This document shows positions 24,784 through 36,509 of a stretch of DNA of 64,000 nt, piece by piece. Position numbers and translations under genes: made by a program. Source of the DNA: Heliocybe sulcata (taxonomy: Eukaryota; Basidiomycota; Agaricomycetes; Gloeophyllales; Gloeophyllaceae); contig ML213504.1 of the NCBI GenBank assembly GCA_004369045.1, positions 777,508 to 841,507 of the forward strand, in the 5' to 3' direction. The notes beneath the pieces were generated by a model that was given only the letters and a program-made list of their open reading frames with translations, searched no databases and was not told the DNA's origin. How positions within the stretch are numbered: the stretch's first letter is position 1; each line of letters opens with the position of its first letter.

Positions 24784-25491
24784 GAATACGGGGTGCCAGT
24801 GGGAGGACGCTAACCCAGGGCAGAGGGTAGATCGGCACTTCACTCTCGTAGCCGGCATGGAAGCAGGGCTATCCGTACCCTCCATCAATGGCAGATATTA
24901 CTCTTTAGAGGCGACGCGGCGGAGATGTAACCTTTTTTTTTGCTACCTTCGACTTCCATCAAGCGACGTGCTGGCCAACCCACAGGGTGCGAGTTGGCTG
25001 GGAAAAATATGTCACGGGGATGCTCCAGGGGTTATTCATTGTCGTAACGAAGCCATCTCAGGGTTCTCAGTCGCTGATGGCTAAAGCTGGAATTATGCAG
25101 TCAAGCTCATCGATGTGGACAGCTGATCACTTTAGGCATTCGAATATATAATTCGCGCATGTTAGTATTCTGCGGACACCAATAGTCTACCTTGTGGCTA
25201 CATCCGTGTCAGTTCCGTATCGTAGATATTTGCGCAGGCAGAAGTTGAATTCTAGACATTTCAAGGTGCCCGTCTGGAGCGCTGGTTTTCAGCCACTTTG
25301 TATGAATTCGTCCAAATCCGCCACAACCGGGATTGTCCGCAGCCGCAGTTCAGCCCTGACTGTACCCTAACCACGTCCGTGTTCTGCGGAATCATATCAG
25401 TCATGATGCGATTCGGCTGCGCGATTTGTTGAAGAGTCATACTGGGTCACTTGTTTCAGGTTGACTCAACATCCGCAAGACCGCAGCCCCC

Positions 25492-25540
25492 TGCCCTGGG
25501 TTAGTATGTTATGCCCCGTGCCCTGGGTTAGCATGTTATG
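25492..25540. repeat. Two-copy tandem repeat, period 27
   Basis: TGCCCTGGGTTAGTATGTTA at 25492 recurs as TGCCCTGGGTTAGCATGTTA at 25519, each 22 bases with one T/C difference. The copies lie about 300 bases upstream of the small Ser-rich gene. They may be a duplicated protein-binding site or chance slippage. Confidence 0.6.
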
Positions 25541-25695
25541 GCACCTGGATGCGGTACCGCAGCAATAGAAAGGACTTAGGTAAGGCGGCGGTTCGCTTGG
25601 CGTCAATCCTTTGATGTCGTCCAGGCGCGACCTGTGCATGTTTTGAAGCATATCAGGTTCGAACCGCAGTATTTCTCACACGAGCCACAATACCG

Positions 25696-25704
25696 TATAT
25701 AAAG
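25696..25704 (+). promoter_or_regulatory. TATA box
   Basis: TATATAAAG lies 105 bases upstream of the ATG at 25809 and is followed by C/A/T-rich leader sequence. A clear TATA box is unusual in this window and suggests a strongly or inducibly expressed gene. Confidence 0.6.
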
Positions 25705-25808
25705 GTCGGTCATAGCATGGGACGCCTTCACCACACGCACCGTCTTCTGTTCCAACCATATCAGTCACAACAACCAACTCAACTATCTCCAATCAATTTA
25801 CTATTGCA

Positions 25809-26245
25809 ATGGACTCCGCTAGCATCGCCTCCTTCGACACCGCTTCCACCCTCTCCGTCGCCTCGACGGCCACCATGGTGCCGCCTAAGAAGCCTGCAGT
25901 CAAGGACTACGCCGCTGCATTCGGTGCCCTCCAGTCCACCTACGGCACGTCCACGTACATCCCGACGCCGACGCACGTTCCCAGCCAGTCGAAGTCGCCG
26001 AAGTCGTCAAGCAGCTCCTCGCTGAGCAAGCTTTTCAAGCGCTCCAAATCTTCTGAGACCAAGCCATCCGAAAAAGCGTCCTCCGACTCGTCTTCTAAGA
26101 GCGCGTCTAAGAAGCCGTCGTCGAAGCCTCGGGACTTACATGTGGACCCTAAGTAAGGCGTATATCTTTCTCGAGGTTGAGTCTCGAAGCTAATGCCATG
26201 TATAGGAACATGGGCCCATCATTCTCCAGATTGAGTGCGCTGTGA
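25809..26245 (+). CDS. Small Ser/Lys-rich protein, unrecognised
   Basis: The first exon encodes about 115 residues: a Ser/Thr/Ala-rich start (SASIASFDTASTLSVAST), a short ordered-looking block (VKDYAAAFGALQSTYGTS) and a Ser/Lys-rich tail (SSSLSKLFKRSKSSE, ASKKPSSKPRDL). Translation may stop at the TAA just after DPK, or an intron (donor at 26154, acceptor 26206) may add NMGPSFSRLSAL and stop at 26245. I prefer the spliced form because the junction is in phase and the donor is GTAAGG. No domain is recognised. A TATA box and pyrimidine-rich leader suggest high expression. The KLFKRSKSS block could be a phosphorylation or membrane-binding site, by inference only. Confidence 0.6.
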
Positions 26246-26865
26246 ATAACGCCCGCTGCTTAGACCCACATCCCTGCCACGGTCGACTCTTACATCTCCT
26301 ATGCTCCTTGATGATGGAGTTTCACAACACCCCTCCTCGCAGAGATGCCCAATCAGGCTGTAGACTGATCTGGCTGCCCTCGCTATTGCTACTGCAAGGT
26401 TGGCACTGCCTCGGCGGATGACGCAGCAGCGCCCTCGAAGCCGAATGAAGCGGTCCGGCGAGAGCCTAGGGGTTGCGGCCCATTGCCCACATCTGTATAC
26501 GCTTGTAGGCTAGCTGCTACTCTCCCCCCTTCTACTCACCTTCCTCTATCGTTCAATCTCCCTTGACCATATTAAAGCACTGTCGTTCTCCTTCAGTACA
26601 GCTATATTATGCGTGCCTTTCTACCCTATTCGGCCACGAGTGCTCCCCAATAAGCTACGCATTCCTTCATCTTTGTGTCTGTCTCCAACCGTCCGGTGCA
26701 CTACACCTAGTCTCCCCTGTAAATTAGCACTCAATTCACCTAGCTACCCGCCACAATTACAGGATGCACTTCGATCACTGATCTTCATGACTGCACGTGG
26801 TCGGCAATCAGAGAGATCTGAAGCACAGATCACGAAGCCTGTAATCAGAGTGTGAATCTCTACGC
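26246..26865. other. Intergenic, no supported gene
   Basis: About 620 bases between two same-strand genes, with pyrimidine-rich stretches near 26520-26760 that fit the HIS6 promoter and leader. Nothing else is supported. Confidence 0.5.
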
Positions 26866-28089
26866 ATGGCTTCCTCATCCTCACCACGACGAAGCCTCTT
26901 TCGTCCCTGCATCGACCTTCACGGCGGACAAGTGAAGCAGATAGTTGGAGGCACCCTATTGGATGACAATCCCGAAGCATTGAAGACGAATTTCGTCGCA
27001 AGGTGCGCTGTGCGGTCTGTATAGGTCCCCAAGCCTCACGCTCCACGCAGTAAATCCCCGGCCGAGTTCGCTCAACTCTATCGAGAGCATGGTCTTGTCG
27101 GCGGACATGTCATCAAGCTGGGATCCGGTAACGATGAAGCCGCGAAGGAAGCTCTAGCGGTTTGGCCTGGTAAGTCTCGTCAGCCGTTATAACAAAGCAT
27201 ACGAGCTGGTACTTATGATTGTAAGGCGGGTTGCAGATTGGTGGAGGCATCAATGACAAGAACGCAAGAGAGTGGATAGACGCTGGCGCAGGCAAGGTAC
27301 GCGTGAAGATACGATCCCAGAGGGTATCCTTACTCATCACGCTGGATAAGGTCATCGTTACATCCTTTCTGTTCCCCGGAGGAAATTTCGACGTGGAGAG
27401 GCTGAAGGCCATTGCAACTATCGTAGGTCATGAACGAATTGTTGTGGATGTAAGGTGAGCCATAATCTCGATGCTAACCAGGCAGTAACAAATCTCGTGT
27501 AGTTGTCGAAAAAGAGATGATAAGTGGTTGGTCGCTATGAACAAGTGGCAAGATATCACGGATATGGAAGTTTGTAAAGGTAAGCATTGCCCTTGTTCTG
27601 GGAACCTCTGGTGCTTATGCACACTATCTAAAATAGACTCGTTGGATCTACTGTCCGAGTACTGCAGTGAATTTCTGGTCCATGCGGCCGATGTCGAGGG
27701 CCTCTGCCAAGGCATAGATGAAGAGCTCGTCAAGAGTGAGTCGGGTTCCTCAGTTTCGGCCTCGTCATTCTGATCCAACCGCCCAGAGCTTGGAGAGTGG
27801 GTTCAGATCCCTACAACTTACGCTGGGGGAGCCAAAGGTCAGCTCGTAGCCTACGACTATTTGCCTGCTGAAGCGTATCCGACACCTCGCTTTAGATATT
27901 AGTGACCTGGATTTGGTGGAGAGGCTTTCGAATGGCAAAGTGGATCTAACATACGGGAGGTGGGTCATCATATCTGTACTCTCCACGAGTCCGCGGCTGA
28001 CGTGCTCCAGCTCCTTGGATATATTCGGAGGCAAATTAGTAAAGTTCGACGAGCTTGTTGAGAGAAACAAGCGGGCGCTATCCCCCTAG
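26866..28089 (+). CDS. HIS6: ProFAR isomerase, histidine biosynthesis
   Basis: Nine exons (26866-27002,27051-27169,27226-27296,27351-27454,27503-27579,27637-27735,27787-27837,27896-27959,28011-28089) give 266 residues. The N-terminal strand [18 protein letters not shown], the phosphate-binding strand [30 protein letters not shown], and [17 protein letters not shown] identify the eukaryotic HisA/His6 type of (beta-alpha)8 isomerase. It converts ProFAR to PRFAR, the fourth step of histidine synthesis. The C-terminus ends with the second phosphate loop region [22 protein letters not shown]. The length is typical. Eight introns in 1.2 kb is dense even for this window. Confidence 0.93.
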
Positions 28090-28541
28090 ACGACGGCGGA
28101 CTATGACAGGAGGAGTATGGAATATTGAGAGCAAGGAGCTGTATAAAAAGCCTTCTCCATTTCATTCCCAAAACCGTGGCAAAGCGCTCGTATAAACTCC
28201 GGTACCGCAGCAGCAACACGTTGGACGTTCTTAGTGAGATCTGATCGGGCATCAGAGAAGCAACGTCCGTGAGAATGTGGCAGTCATGAACTACATAGTC
28301 TGCTTGTGTAAGCTTTCCCATACGCCTGTCGTCGTGCACAACATCGAAGGGTGCGTAATATCCAGGGCATAACCTCAAGGTGAGTATCTTCCTAATTGTC
28401 GCGGTTGTGAGCGGCAGAGGCTTTGTAGGGGTGCACTAGGCTAGCATGGAGAAGGCTCGAGAGGATGCTGCCGCTGCTTGACTGTCCCTTCATATACCGG
28501 TTCTGATCGGTGTACTTTGCCAGACTCGTTCATCCTTCAAC
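28090..28541. other. Intergenic, no supported gene
   Basis: About 450 bases, including the promoter of RPL35. A minus-strand frame through it (27968-28378) overlaps HIS6 and is not supported. Confidence 0.5.
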
Positions 28542-29097
28542 ATGCCCGGCAAGGTCAAGGCTTATGAACTCCAGTCCAAGTGCGTCCCCGTTGCTATGGA
28601 GTGATGGATGCTCTGACCATCGCTGGTTACTTTGCTGCTAGGTCGAAGAATGACTTGTCGAAACAACTCGTTGACCTCAAGAATGAGCTCTTGACTCTGC
28701 GGGTACAGAAGGTCGTTGGCGGGTCAGCGTCCAAGCTGACGAAAATGTGCGTTAACTCAACTTATTGCGTGCTGTCTCCATTCTGACTTGTCGTGATTCT
28801 GCACAGCAACTCTGTCCGGAAGTCGATTGCGCGTGTCTTGACGGTCATGAACCAGAAGCAACGGCAAAACCTCCGGGAGTTCTACAAGAACAAGAAGTAC
28901 CTTCCCCTCGACCTCCGACCTAAGCGGACGCGCGCTATCCGTCGGAGACTGACCAAGGTTCGTCCCCTTCCTTGACCTGACTTGGCGCATAGACTAAGGC
29001 TTGATCATCCATTCAGCACGAAAAGTCTCTCAAGACCGAGAAGCAGCGCAAGAAGGACATCCACTTTCCTATCAGGAAGTATGCTGTGAAGGCATGA
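28542..29097 (+). CDS. RPL35: 60S ribosomal protein L35 (uL29)
   Basis: Four exons (28542-28579,28642-28746,28807-28957,29017-29097) give 124 residues, the usual length. [68 protein letters not shown] and the basic end [22 protein letters not shown] are characteristic of eukaryotic uL29. It sits at the polypeptide exit of the large subunit and is an interaction site for targeting factors. Small early exons are typical of ribosomal protein genes. Confidence 0.96.
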
Positions 29098-30116
29098 GGG
29101 TAGAGGGAGGAGGATGGGCCTTCATGTATATCACTTCTCTGGCGTCTCCGCTGCAGGCCATTGACCGGCCCACGTCGCATATGCCATGCTATGTGTCTCT
29201 ATGCTTTTCCGCTATCATTGCTATCACCCCAGAGCTCTTCATGACGTTGGGTGTTGTATGCGTTCGTCAGGTCGGCGAGCGCGACGCTGTGGTGGAGAAT
29301 GCCATTGCATAACAAGTGACAAGGCATGCCGATCCTGGTCCCGTCCAATGATCTGCCTAAAGACCGCTCGATACATGGCGAAAACCCTTGATTTGTGTAG
29401 AAAGTGGCGGAATAGATGAAACAAACACAAGGAAATCTATGTCATGCCTTCCGAAAAGGCAAATTTCGGCGTAAGTCCCGCACAGCCGCTGACAAGTTCG
29501 ACGACACAGGGGCCGCAGACAGGGTCCCTATAGAGGAGCGTGGCGTCACCGCTCTATAATATCTTTGTTCTTTGCCTCGTACAGGTGGTCCCTCGACGCG
29601 TCGACGCGCTGCTCGCTGTTCCCTACGATCTCGCCACCCTTTCTCACCACCCCCTTCGTAGGAAGCACCGGTTTTCCGACTCCCATCTATAACTCCGAGC
29701 ACGCGTTTCACGACGGAATTCTTTTTCCCTTGTCCTTGACCGTCTGTGGATTAGCCCGCGACAAACGAACCCTGACACGATATCAACCCGTTAACTTTAT
29801 TACCGCCACGACCACTCACGACATTAGAACAGATATACATATAACGAATAATGGTGAGTGACGTGCAATTTGCTTTTGTTCCGGATCAGGCGATGGGCAT
29901 CTTCCATGGCATGCATCAGAGAGATGGTGGAGGACGTCACTGGACGAGCGCTATAACATTGGCCTCCATGTGTGAGGGTGCCCATGGCTACCCACGTGTG
30001 CCCTAGAAGTACATCAGAACGCCCTGCATCAGCCAGTCGTCACTGGCCGCTCCTGCTCGGTTCTGCTCCCTCAGCTTTCCCTCGCCGCGCAGGACTGGCT
30101 GGTGTAAGGCGCAAGC
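29098..30116. other. Intergenic and leader of the kinase gene
   Basis: About 1 kb. CT-rich and short frames occur on both strands without recognisable content. An ATG directly followed by GTGAGT at 29850 could be a tiny 5' exon of the kinase gene, but this is not needed for its reading frame. Confidence 0.4.
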
Positions 30117-32513
30117 ATGGCTGGTGGCTCCCGTCTGAGAAAGCGCAGTGTCGACCAGGGGCCGCGAGTGCTCACGCGTGCACCTTCGTCTCCGCAGGTC
30201 GAGCAGAAGGCCCGCCCTCTCGAGCCATACCCAATGCCGAGCAGTAATCCTGCAAGTCAATATACCCTGCTGGAGAAGCTGGGAACGGGGAGTTTTGGGA
30301 CTGTGTACAAGGCTATGCATAATGAGACGAAGCAGATAGTGGCAATCAAGCAAATTGGTGCGTCCCGGAGGTCTATCGTTGCAGAACCACAATGCTAACG
30401 CGATAGGATGATTGTGGGCGCGACGCGTAGATCTGGAAGACTCGGACGATGACATTTCAGAGATTCAGCAAGAGATCGCTAATCTCGCACAATGCGAGTC
30501 GGAATATGTTACGAAATATTACGGCTCTTTCGTCGTCGCCTACAAACTCTGGATTGTGATGGAGTACCTAGCAGGCGGTTCATGTCTCGACCTGCTGAAG
30601 CCCGGTGTCTTCTCGGAGGCTCACATTGCTGTTATCTGCCACGAACTGCTCATGGGCCTCGATTACCTTCACAGTGAAGGCACGATACATCGTGATATCA
30701 AGGCCGCGAATATCCTGCTTTCAGCCTCTGGGAAAGTAAAGCTGGCCGACTTTGGTGTCGCTGCCCAGCTCACCAGCACATTGCGACACACTTTCGTCGG
30801 TACTCCTTTCTGGATGGCGCCCGAAGTGATCAGGCAGGCAGGATATGACGCAAAGGCGGATATCTGGAGTTTAGGTATAACGGCGATCGAAATGGCCAAG
30901 GGCGAACCTCCTCTGGCCGAGTATCATCCTATGCGAGTGCTGTTCCTTATCCCCAAAGCCAAACCGCCGTTGTTGGAAGGACCCTTTTCGCTCGCCTTCA
31001 AGGACTTTGTTTCACAGTGTTTAACGAAGGATCCTGTTGCAGTGAGTTTAGCCAGAGTGCTCGGTTTTGGACAAATACTGATTGTTCTATAGCGGCCTTC
31101 AACAAAGGAACTACTGCAACATCGCTTCATTAGGGGTGCACGCAAGACCTCCTACCTTACCGAGCTTATCGAACGGTATCAAGACTGGCGTGCTCGTTCA
31201 CCTCATCGCGGACACCAGATGTACCAGCCGTCAGCACGGAATAGTGTCGCATCATGGGGAGGAACAATGCAGAGCGACTGGAATTTCGATACCATCAAAA
31301 CGTCCTCGGCTATGGGCACCTTCCGTGGCATGGCGAAAGATATCATGCCTGCGGGTATGATCCCCGATGAGGAGGAATATTCTGGAGATGAGTCGGGGTA
31401 TGAGGACGAGGTCCGGCCCTCGGTCGATAGCTCAGCTGCCACCAAGGGCAGTGGAGTCAGTAGCCTTGGCATGAACTCGCGGGCAGCGCACTCGACCATG
31501 GTTATCAAGCCACCTCCTGATGCGAGAGACATTCCGGATTTGACGCCGAACGACAGCTCGTCGGCCGAAACGGCCGCGTCTCCTTCCACACCTCCCCAGT
31601 CGCAGACGGAAGATTTGCCCCCTCCGGCGTACACGAGTACGGGGTCGACGCGGAGTCCACGGCGAGCGTCCTACGCCGCTCGTAGTAATACGAGTGGGCC
31701 CGGCGCTGTGCTGAGCGATGCGGATTTGGGAACTGGGATTGATACGATCCGGCCGGTGAAGAAGGTCGATACGGTTGGGAGCTTGAAGTTGTCGGCCGAG
31801 TTTGTAGGCAGTCTGCGGGCTAGGGAAGGGAGCACGAGTAGCCAGAGCAGCCCGCAGAGTCCGTCGTCAAAGAGCGCACACCAGAGGGCGGCGAGTGAGT
31901 TCTCAAAGGCGGGCAGAAGCATCGTCGACGAGGTTGTTTTGCCGATCCTGCAGAGCGTACGTGCTGGAATTATTTTCGTTTGTGCGTCACTTCTGACAGC
32001 TGACTTTAGTCGATACGTGACGATATGGATGCGCGGGAGATCGAGTCGCTAAGCATGATTTCGCGAGGGTTTACTGAGCTCAAGGAAACGAACCCGGAGC
32101 TTGCATACAATGTCATTCTTGACATTCTTTCCGGCATTAATGAGTGAGTCACTGTTTCACGTCTCATGCGTGTGCTGATCATTGCACCTGTCTTGTGTAG
32201 CAACGCGGCTGTACGGCAGCACATCCAGACGTCGCGCAGCCTGTTCCCTCACAAGCGGATTATTCGCAAGAGCGAGATGACGAACAAGGGCTTGGTGGTG
32301 ACGGAGGAGGAGGTGGAGGTGGCGGGTCTGCCGGTGGAGAGCGCGGGGTCTGGGTCGGGCAAGTCGAGCTCGGGGCAGTCGCATGTGTCGCGGAAGAGCG
32401 CGGGGGAGGAGCCGTCGTCGCCGGCGAGGAAGTCGCCTATTGCGGAGTTGCTGTATATGCGGTGGCTGGACGGGCTCAAGGTCAAGTGGCCGAGTATGTT
32501 GGGCGGGAGTTGA
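30117..32513 (+). CDS. STE20-type protein kinase, GCK-III group
   Basis: Five exons (30117-30357,30431-31041,31093-31956,32010-32143,32201-32513) give 720 residues. The kinase domain starts at about residue 43: [38 protein letters not shown], and [26 protein letters not shown]. The insert [19 protein letters not shown] with YVTKYYGSF is the hallmark of the GCK-III group (MST3/STK25, S. pombe Sid1 and Ppk11, yeast Kic1/Sps1). These act in septation or MOR/RAM networks and polar growth. All catalytic residues are present. A Ser/Pro-rich linker and a conserved C-terminal helical region ([22 protein letters not shown]) follow, the latter probably binding an Mo25- or Cdc14-like partner. Which of the fungal GCK-III orthologues it is cannot be settled here. 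Confidence 0.92.
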
Positions 32514-33041
32514 GCGTGCGTTGGTGTGCTGTCTCTCCGTGCGTTGTAGGACACTCTCCATAAGCGTACTATCTTCTTTATTGTACCATTCATCGTTGCT
32601 TTCTTGCTTGTTCACATTCACGTTTGTCTGCTTGCATTCTCTAATCGATCGCAGCGCCCCTACCTTCCCTTCCAGGCACCCGTGTACTTTTTCGGCATCC
32701 GTGCGTTGTGCATTCTTTCACGTCGGTTGTTAGTGTGATGACATTTTATGACGCTTATGATTGTTCGAGAGGAGATGTGTCTTAATATACGTGATGTCCT
32801 ACCCCGTGCTAGGAGCTCTATCTCCCTAGGGTCAGAATATGGTGCGTCGAGTGGGGGAAGGAAAGGCCATTGATTGTTCGGCTCCACTGAGCGGCGGGAT
32901 TGACTCGGAGCGACTTTCATGATGAGGGGTTGGGCGACAGCGCCCGATTGGGAGGGGATGATGGGAAAGGGTGCGGTGGGTTTATTTATACTTGATGGAT
33001 GCTGCGAGAAGGATGGAGCGCTGACACGGTGTGTGGGGGGG
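32514..33041. other. Intergenic, convergent 3' region
   Basis: About 530 bases between the 3' end of the kinase gene and the 3' end of the weak minus-strand gene. T-rich just after the kinase stop, then G-rich on the plus strand. No gene is supported. Confidence 0.5.
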
Positions 33042-33917
33042 TCAGGGAGGTCGGTTGCCTGCCGGAGAGGAGTAGGCTGGTCTGACCGAGGATGGCGGGG
33101 GATACAGGTATGCTGCGTCGTTGGTTACTGCTTTCTGGTTGGCGAGTGGTCCGCGGGTGTTGATGCAGATGGTCGGAAGCGGATCTTGGGGTTGGGGACA
33201 GGCTGCGGTAGTCCCTGACAGAGGCGGGACTTTGTTGTTTCGATGGGTGCCAGGATCCGATATCCAGGAGTTGCCTGCAGGTTGAACAGACTCAGTCGGT
33301 AAAGTCGTGTCGAGCTTGATAGGAATGAGTCCTCCGTAAGAGACGTGGGTGAACGTATTGCGCCATCGTCGTGTCGATGGACCGCCTAGATCCCGTAGTG
33401 TTCGGTGGTGATCTGGACAGCTGGGAGACTCGCCAACGGGTCTTTGAGCGTACCACGACTGCCTGGTGATACTGCAAGTTGGGTGATGCACCGCGGACAG
33501 GACTGAATCGTGAAATAAGAACGAAGAGGGAAGCACCGGGAGGGATCGGTAGAGGTCGGGTTGCCGGATTCTGAAGCGGCGGCGGACGGAGAGGCTGGCG
33601 GGAGGTAGAGTTGGGAGCTGACATAACCGTCGACTAGAGGGAGGCCAGGAGCGAGCAAGGGATCCACGACGCATGGTTACCGGAGCCCGACGTTCACGGG
33701 AGAAGGCTGCGAGATCCAGAGGATAAGTCCACGGATCTGACGCAGTGCGAGACGGTGCGATCGTTTTGTGTACGAAGGGCTGGATCGATCTGGGAGGCGA
33801 GGCTGTCTGCGTTGTGGGTGAAGTCACTAGTTGCAGATGCATTGTGGGTGAAGTAGTTGTAGATGGTGTAGCGGGGCAGGAGATATCAATTGATGACAGA
33901 ACTTTGAGAGTGGCCAT
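33042..33917 (-). CDS. Unrecognised protein, uncertain model
   Basis: The minus strand is open from the ATG at 33917 to a stop at 33042 (291 codons, no intron). A second model fits better by composition: exons 33917-33698, 33633-33454 and 33385-33042, with GTGAAC..TAG and GTACGC..TAG introns of 64 and 68 nt, give 247 residues. That model replaces an Arg-rich middle with DGYVSSQLYLPPASPS, FPLRSYFTIQSCPRCITQLAVSPGSRG, then THVSYGGLIPIKLDTTLP. The protein is Pro/Ser/Thr-rich throughout, with no recognised domain. It would share a promoter of about 180 bases with the RING-LON gene. The C-rich coding strand at both divergent 5' ends supports transcription, but this could still be non-coding. Confidence 0.35.
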   Translation of the reverse strand: MATLKVLSSIDISCPATPSTTTSPTMHLQLVTSPTTQTASPPRSIQPFVHKTIAPSRTASDPWTYPLDLAAFSRERRAPVTMRRGSLARSWPPSSRRLCQLPTLPPASLSVRRRFRIRQPDLYRSLPVLPSSFLFHDSVLSAVHHPTCSITRQSWYAQRPVGESPSCPDHHRTLRDLGGPSTRRWRNTFTHVSYGGLIPIKLDTTLPTESVQPAGNSWISDPGTHRNNKVPPLSGTTAACPQPQDPLPTICINTRGPLANQKAVTNDAAYLYPPPSSVRPAYSSPAGNRPP

Positions 33918-34098
33918 CGAGGTGGTGGCCGGAAAGGGAGGAGGCAGTGCAGATCTTGCGGGGGGAGGCAATCTAGGTTGTCGATGGAGGGCTTGGATCG
34001 GCGTGACACCCCGCTCGCTGCCATAGGTTGATGCTCCGCTTCGATCCCGGAGATACAAAATGCCCAATTCATAACACTCCCCTCTGCTGCACAGACGA

Positions 34099-36509
34099 AT
34101 GCACCGCAAACAAAACACGACGGCGGATGTCCATAACGAGCGACAAGACGCCGGGCCCAGCGATGCGAATGCTGCATCCGCGCACGTCGGCGCGCCCCCT
34201 GCCACGGACGATCACCCAACGGATCCACCCCGCCTCGACCCGACGGGTGAGCCAGCAGCGAGTGCAGCCTCGACCGAGGCCGGCGACGATGGGGGACATG
34301 CGTCGGCGTCGGGGACGGCGGAGGGCAATGGGGAGAGGGAACAGGCGATCCGGGGAGCTGATTTGCCCGGCGATGCACAACCTCCCAAAACACGATCTCG
34401 GCCGAGATCGAACCTACACAATCCCATTCTTAACCACAATCCACCTCAGAGTACCTCCTCCCTGTCCGGCCCCTCCCTGCTCATGCCCCACCACATCAAG
34501 CCTCTGCTCTATTGCCAGTGCTGCCACCCCCCAGCGCTGCTCCAGGCCCCGACAACTCTCCATTGCGGGCACACCGTCTGCTCGTCCCATGTCCGCTCAC
34601 ACTCGCCACCCCCGGTCGCTTCCACCTCGTCAGCGCCGCCGCCGCTCCCAGAGCTTCCCACATGTCCTTTACCATCCTGTTCTCGCTCGCCCCACCGCCA
34701 AGGCCCCGCCGCTTTCTCTATTCCATCCTCCTCCAGAGTCATCTACCGCCCGGCCGATTCCTCTACCCCCGTAGAACCCCCTACAAATAAGGTAATCAAG
34801 GTCTCGGACCCGAAAGTCGATGTCGTGGTGAGCAAGGTGATCGGCGTCACGGAAAGAATGGAGAGATTGGACATGGAGGGGGGAGAAGAGTTTGTCCAGA
34901 CACTCGAGGAGGATAGCAGTGATGAGGAGGAGGAGGAGGAGGACCCGCCCCGGAGTCGTAGCCATAGTCCAAGAGCCTCGAGTGGCAGGCGAGAACGCTC
35001 GAGCTCACCGCCCACCCCCTCTCGGCGTCCACGCAAGCGCAGACGGCACTTGCTCGATTCTGATCCACAAGCTCAGCAACATTCTAATGTGCCAGCGCCG
35101 TCCGGTAGCACCAGCTCAGCCGAGTCGCTCAGCGCAAAGCTCGAGAAGGAGCTGATGGCCGAGCTGACCTGCGAGATATGTTACACGCTGCTGTACCAGC
35201 CCGTTACGACGCCTTGTCAGCATGTGAGTGGTTGCATGCTTTCGGGCTCCCCAATGCTCATTGGACTATGTTAGACATTTTGTGCTAAATGCTTGCAACG
35301 CTCTCTGGACCATAACAATGCCTGTCCACTGTGCCGACAGGACCTCCCCCCTTTCCACTACTTTCAGGACCACCCGTATAATCAAGTTCTCCTCGCAATT
35401 AGTGTGTTTCGTTTCCTTCCCAAGTCTAGTCATCTGACTGGACCTATCCATCATAGTTCTCAAGACGTTTCCCGAAACGTACGCGGAGCGGGGCCGCACG
35501 ATCGAGGAAGAGGAAAAGGCTGCCCGACTCGATACCCCCCTATTTGTCTGTCAGCTTTCATTTCCTGGTATGCCAACGCTGTTGCACATTTTTGAACCGC
35601 GGTGCGTGCGTTCTTCCATGCGGGTGTGATGTGTCATGAACTGGTGGTGCTTCTGTGCCTTAGGTATCGGCTCATGCTGCGACGGTGTCTGTCATCGGCG
35701 ACGCCACTGTTTGGGATGATTATGCCGCCGCGGTCGTCGTCGGCGAATGGGGGGCAGACGGAGTATGGGACGATGTTGGAGGTGAGGAGTGTGCAGATGT
35801 TGCCGGATGGGAGGAGTATGGTCGAGACGTGGGGGGTGTGGCGGTTTAGGATATTGGAGAGGGCGATTGTGGATGGGTATCTTGTGGGGCGGATCGAGAG
35901 GTAAGGTTTAACTTTGGAGTGAAGGGAGGGGAGGCTGATTGAGGGGAATAGGATAGATGATTTTGAGGAGGAGTTGGAGGGGGTGGATGGGGTTGATTTG
36001 GAGAGTTATGGTGGGGCGGCTTCGACGTCGCGGGTGGCGGCTCCTAGGGCGGATTTGGGGAGTTCGCCAACGAATGAGGAGTTGATGGCGGTGTGTCATG
36101 GGTTTTTGGATCAATTGAGGCATGGGACTGCGCCGTGGGTGGTGCAGAGGCTGAACAATACGTATGGGCCTATGCCGACGACTGCTAGCGAGTTTAGCTT
36201 TTGGATGGCGCTGGTGCGTTCTGTTTTTTTCTGTCTTGAACTATCGGCTGACTATAATTCTTGTGCGCAGGTGCTCCCGATTGATGAACACGAAAAGGCG
36301 AAGTTGTTGCCTATCCGGTCGCCGCGGCTGAGGCTGAGGCTGGTGGTGCATTGGATTGAGCAGTTGAATAGTAATTGGTACGCCGGGCCTTTTTATTCGG
36401 TTTTTGGGGTTTGGGTTGTGCCTGTTGTTGTGGTGTTTATTGGGATGTGTTTGTTTACGGGCGGGTGGGGTTTTTTAGGTGGTTCTCGAGTGGGTGTGTG
36501 ATATTGTGA
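34099..36509 (+). CDS. RING finger and LON N-terminal domain protein (LONRF-like), probable E3 ubiquitin ligase
   Basis: Seven exons (34099-35223,35275-35401,35457-35601,35664-35900,35952-36213,36271-36377,36479-36509) give 677 residues. A first, degenerate RING-like Cys/His cluster (CQCCHPPALL...LHCGHTVCSSH) lies near residue 140. An acidic/Ser/Arg-rich linker follows, then a canonical RING rebuilt across intron 1: [29 protein letters not shown]..CPLCR. Next comes a LON substrate-binding domain ([60 protein letters not shown]). The architecture matches LONRF proteins, which are ubiquitin ligases without protease activity. The tail helix APWVVQRLNNTYGPMP is shared with them. The substrate is unknown. 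Confidence 0.92.

Larger units (their letters stand above)
24784..25808. other. Intergenic with a short tandem repeat
   Basis: About 1 kb with no supported gene. It includes an oligo-T run near 24930 and a two-copy 27-bp repeat at 25492-25540, and ends in a TATA-containing promoter for the next gene. Confidence 0.5.

Noticed and set aside
25650-25675. A GGTTCGAACC box resembling a tRNA T-loop
   Set aside because: No box A at the right distance and no acceptor or T stem can be formed.
34030-34060. CTTCGATCCCGGAG as a possible tRNA T-arm
   Set aside because: The stem pairs do not fit a 5-bp stem and 7-base loop, and no box A lies upstream.
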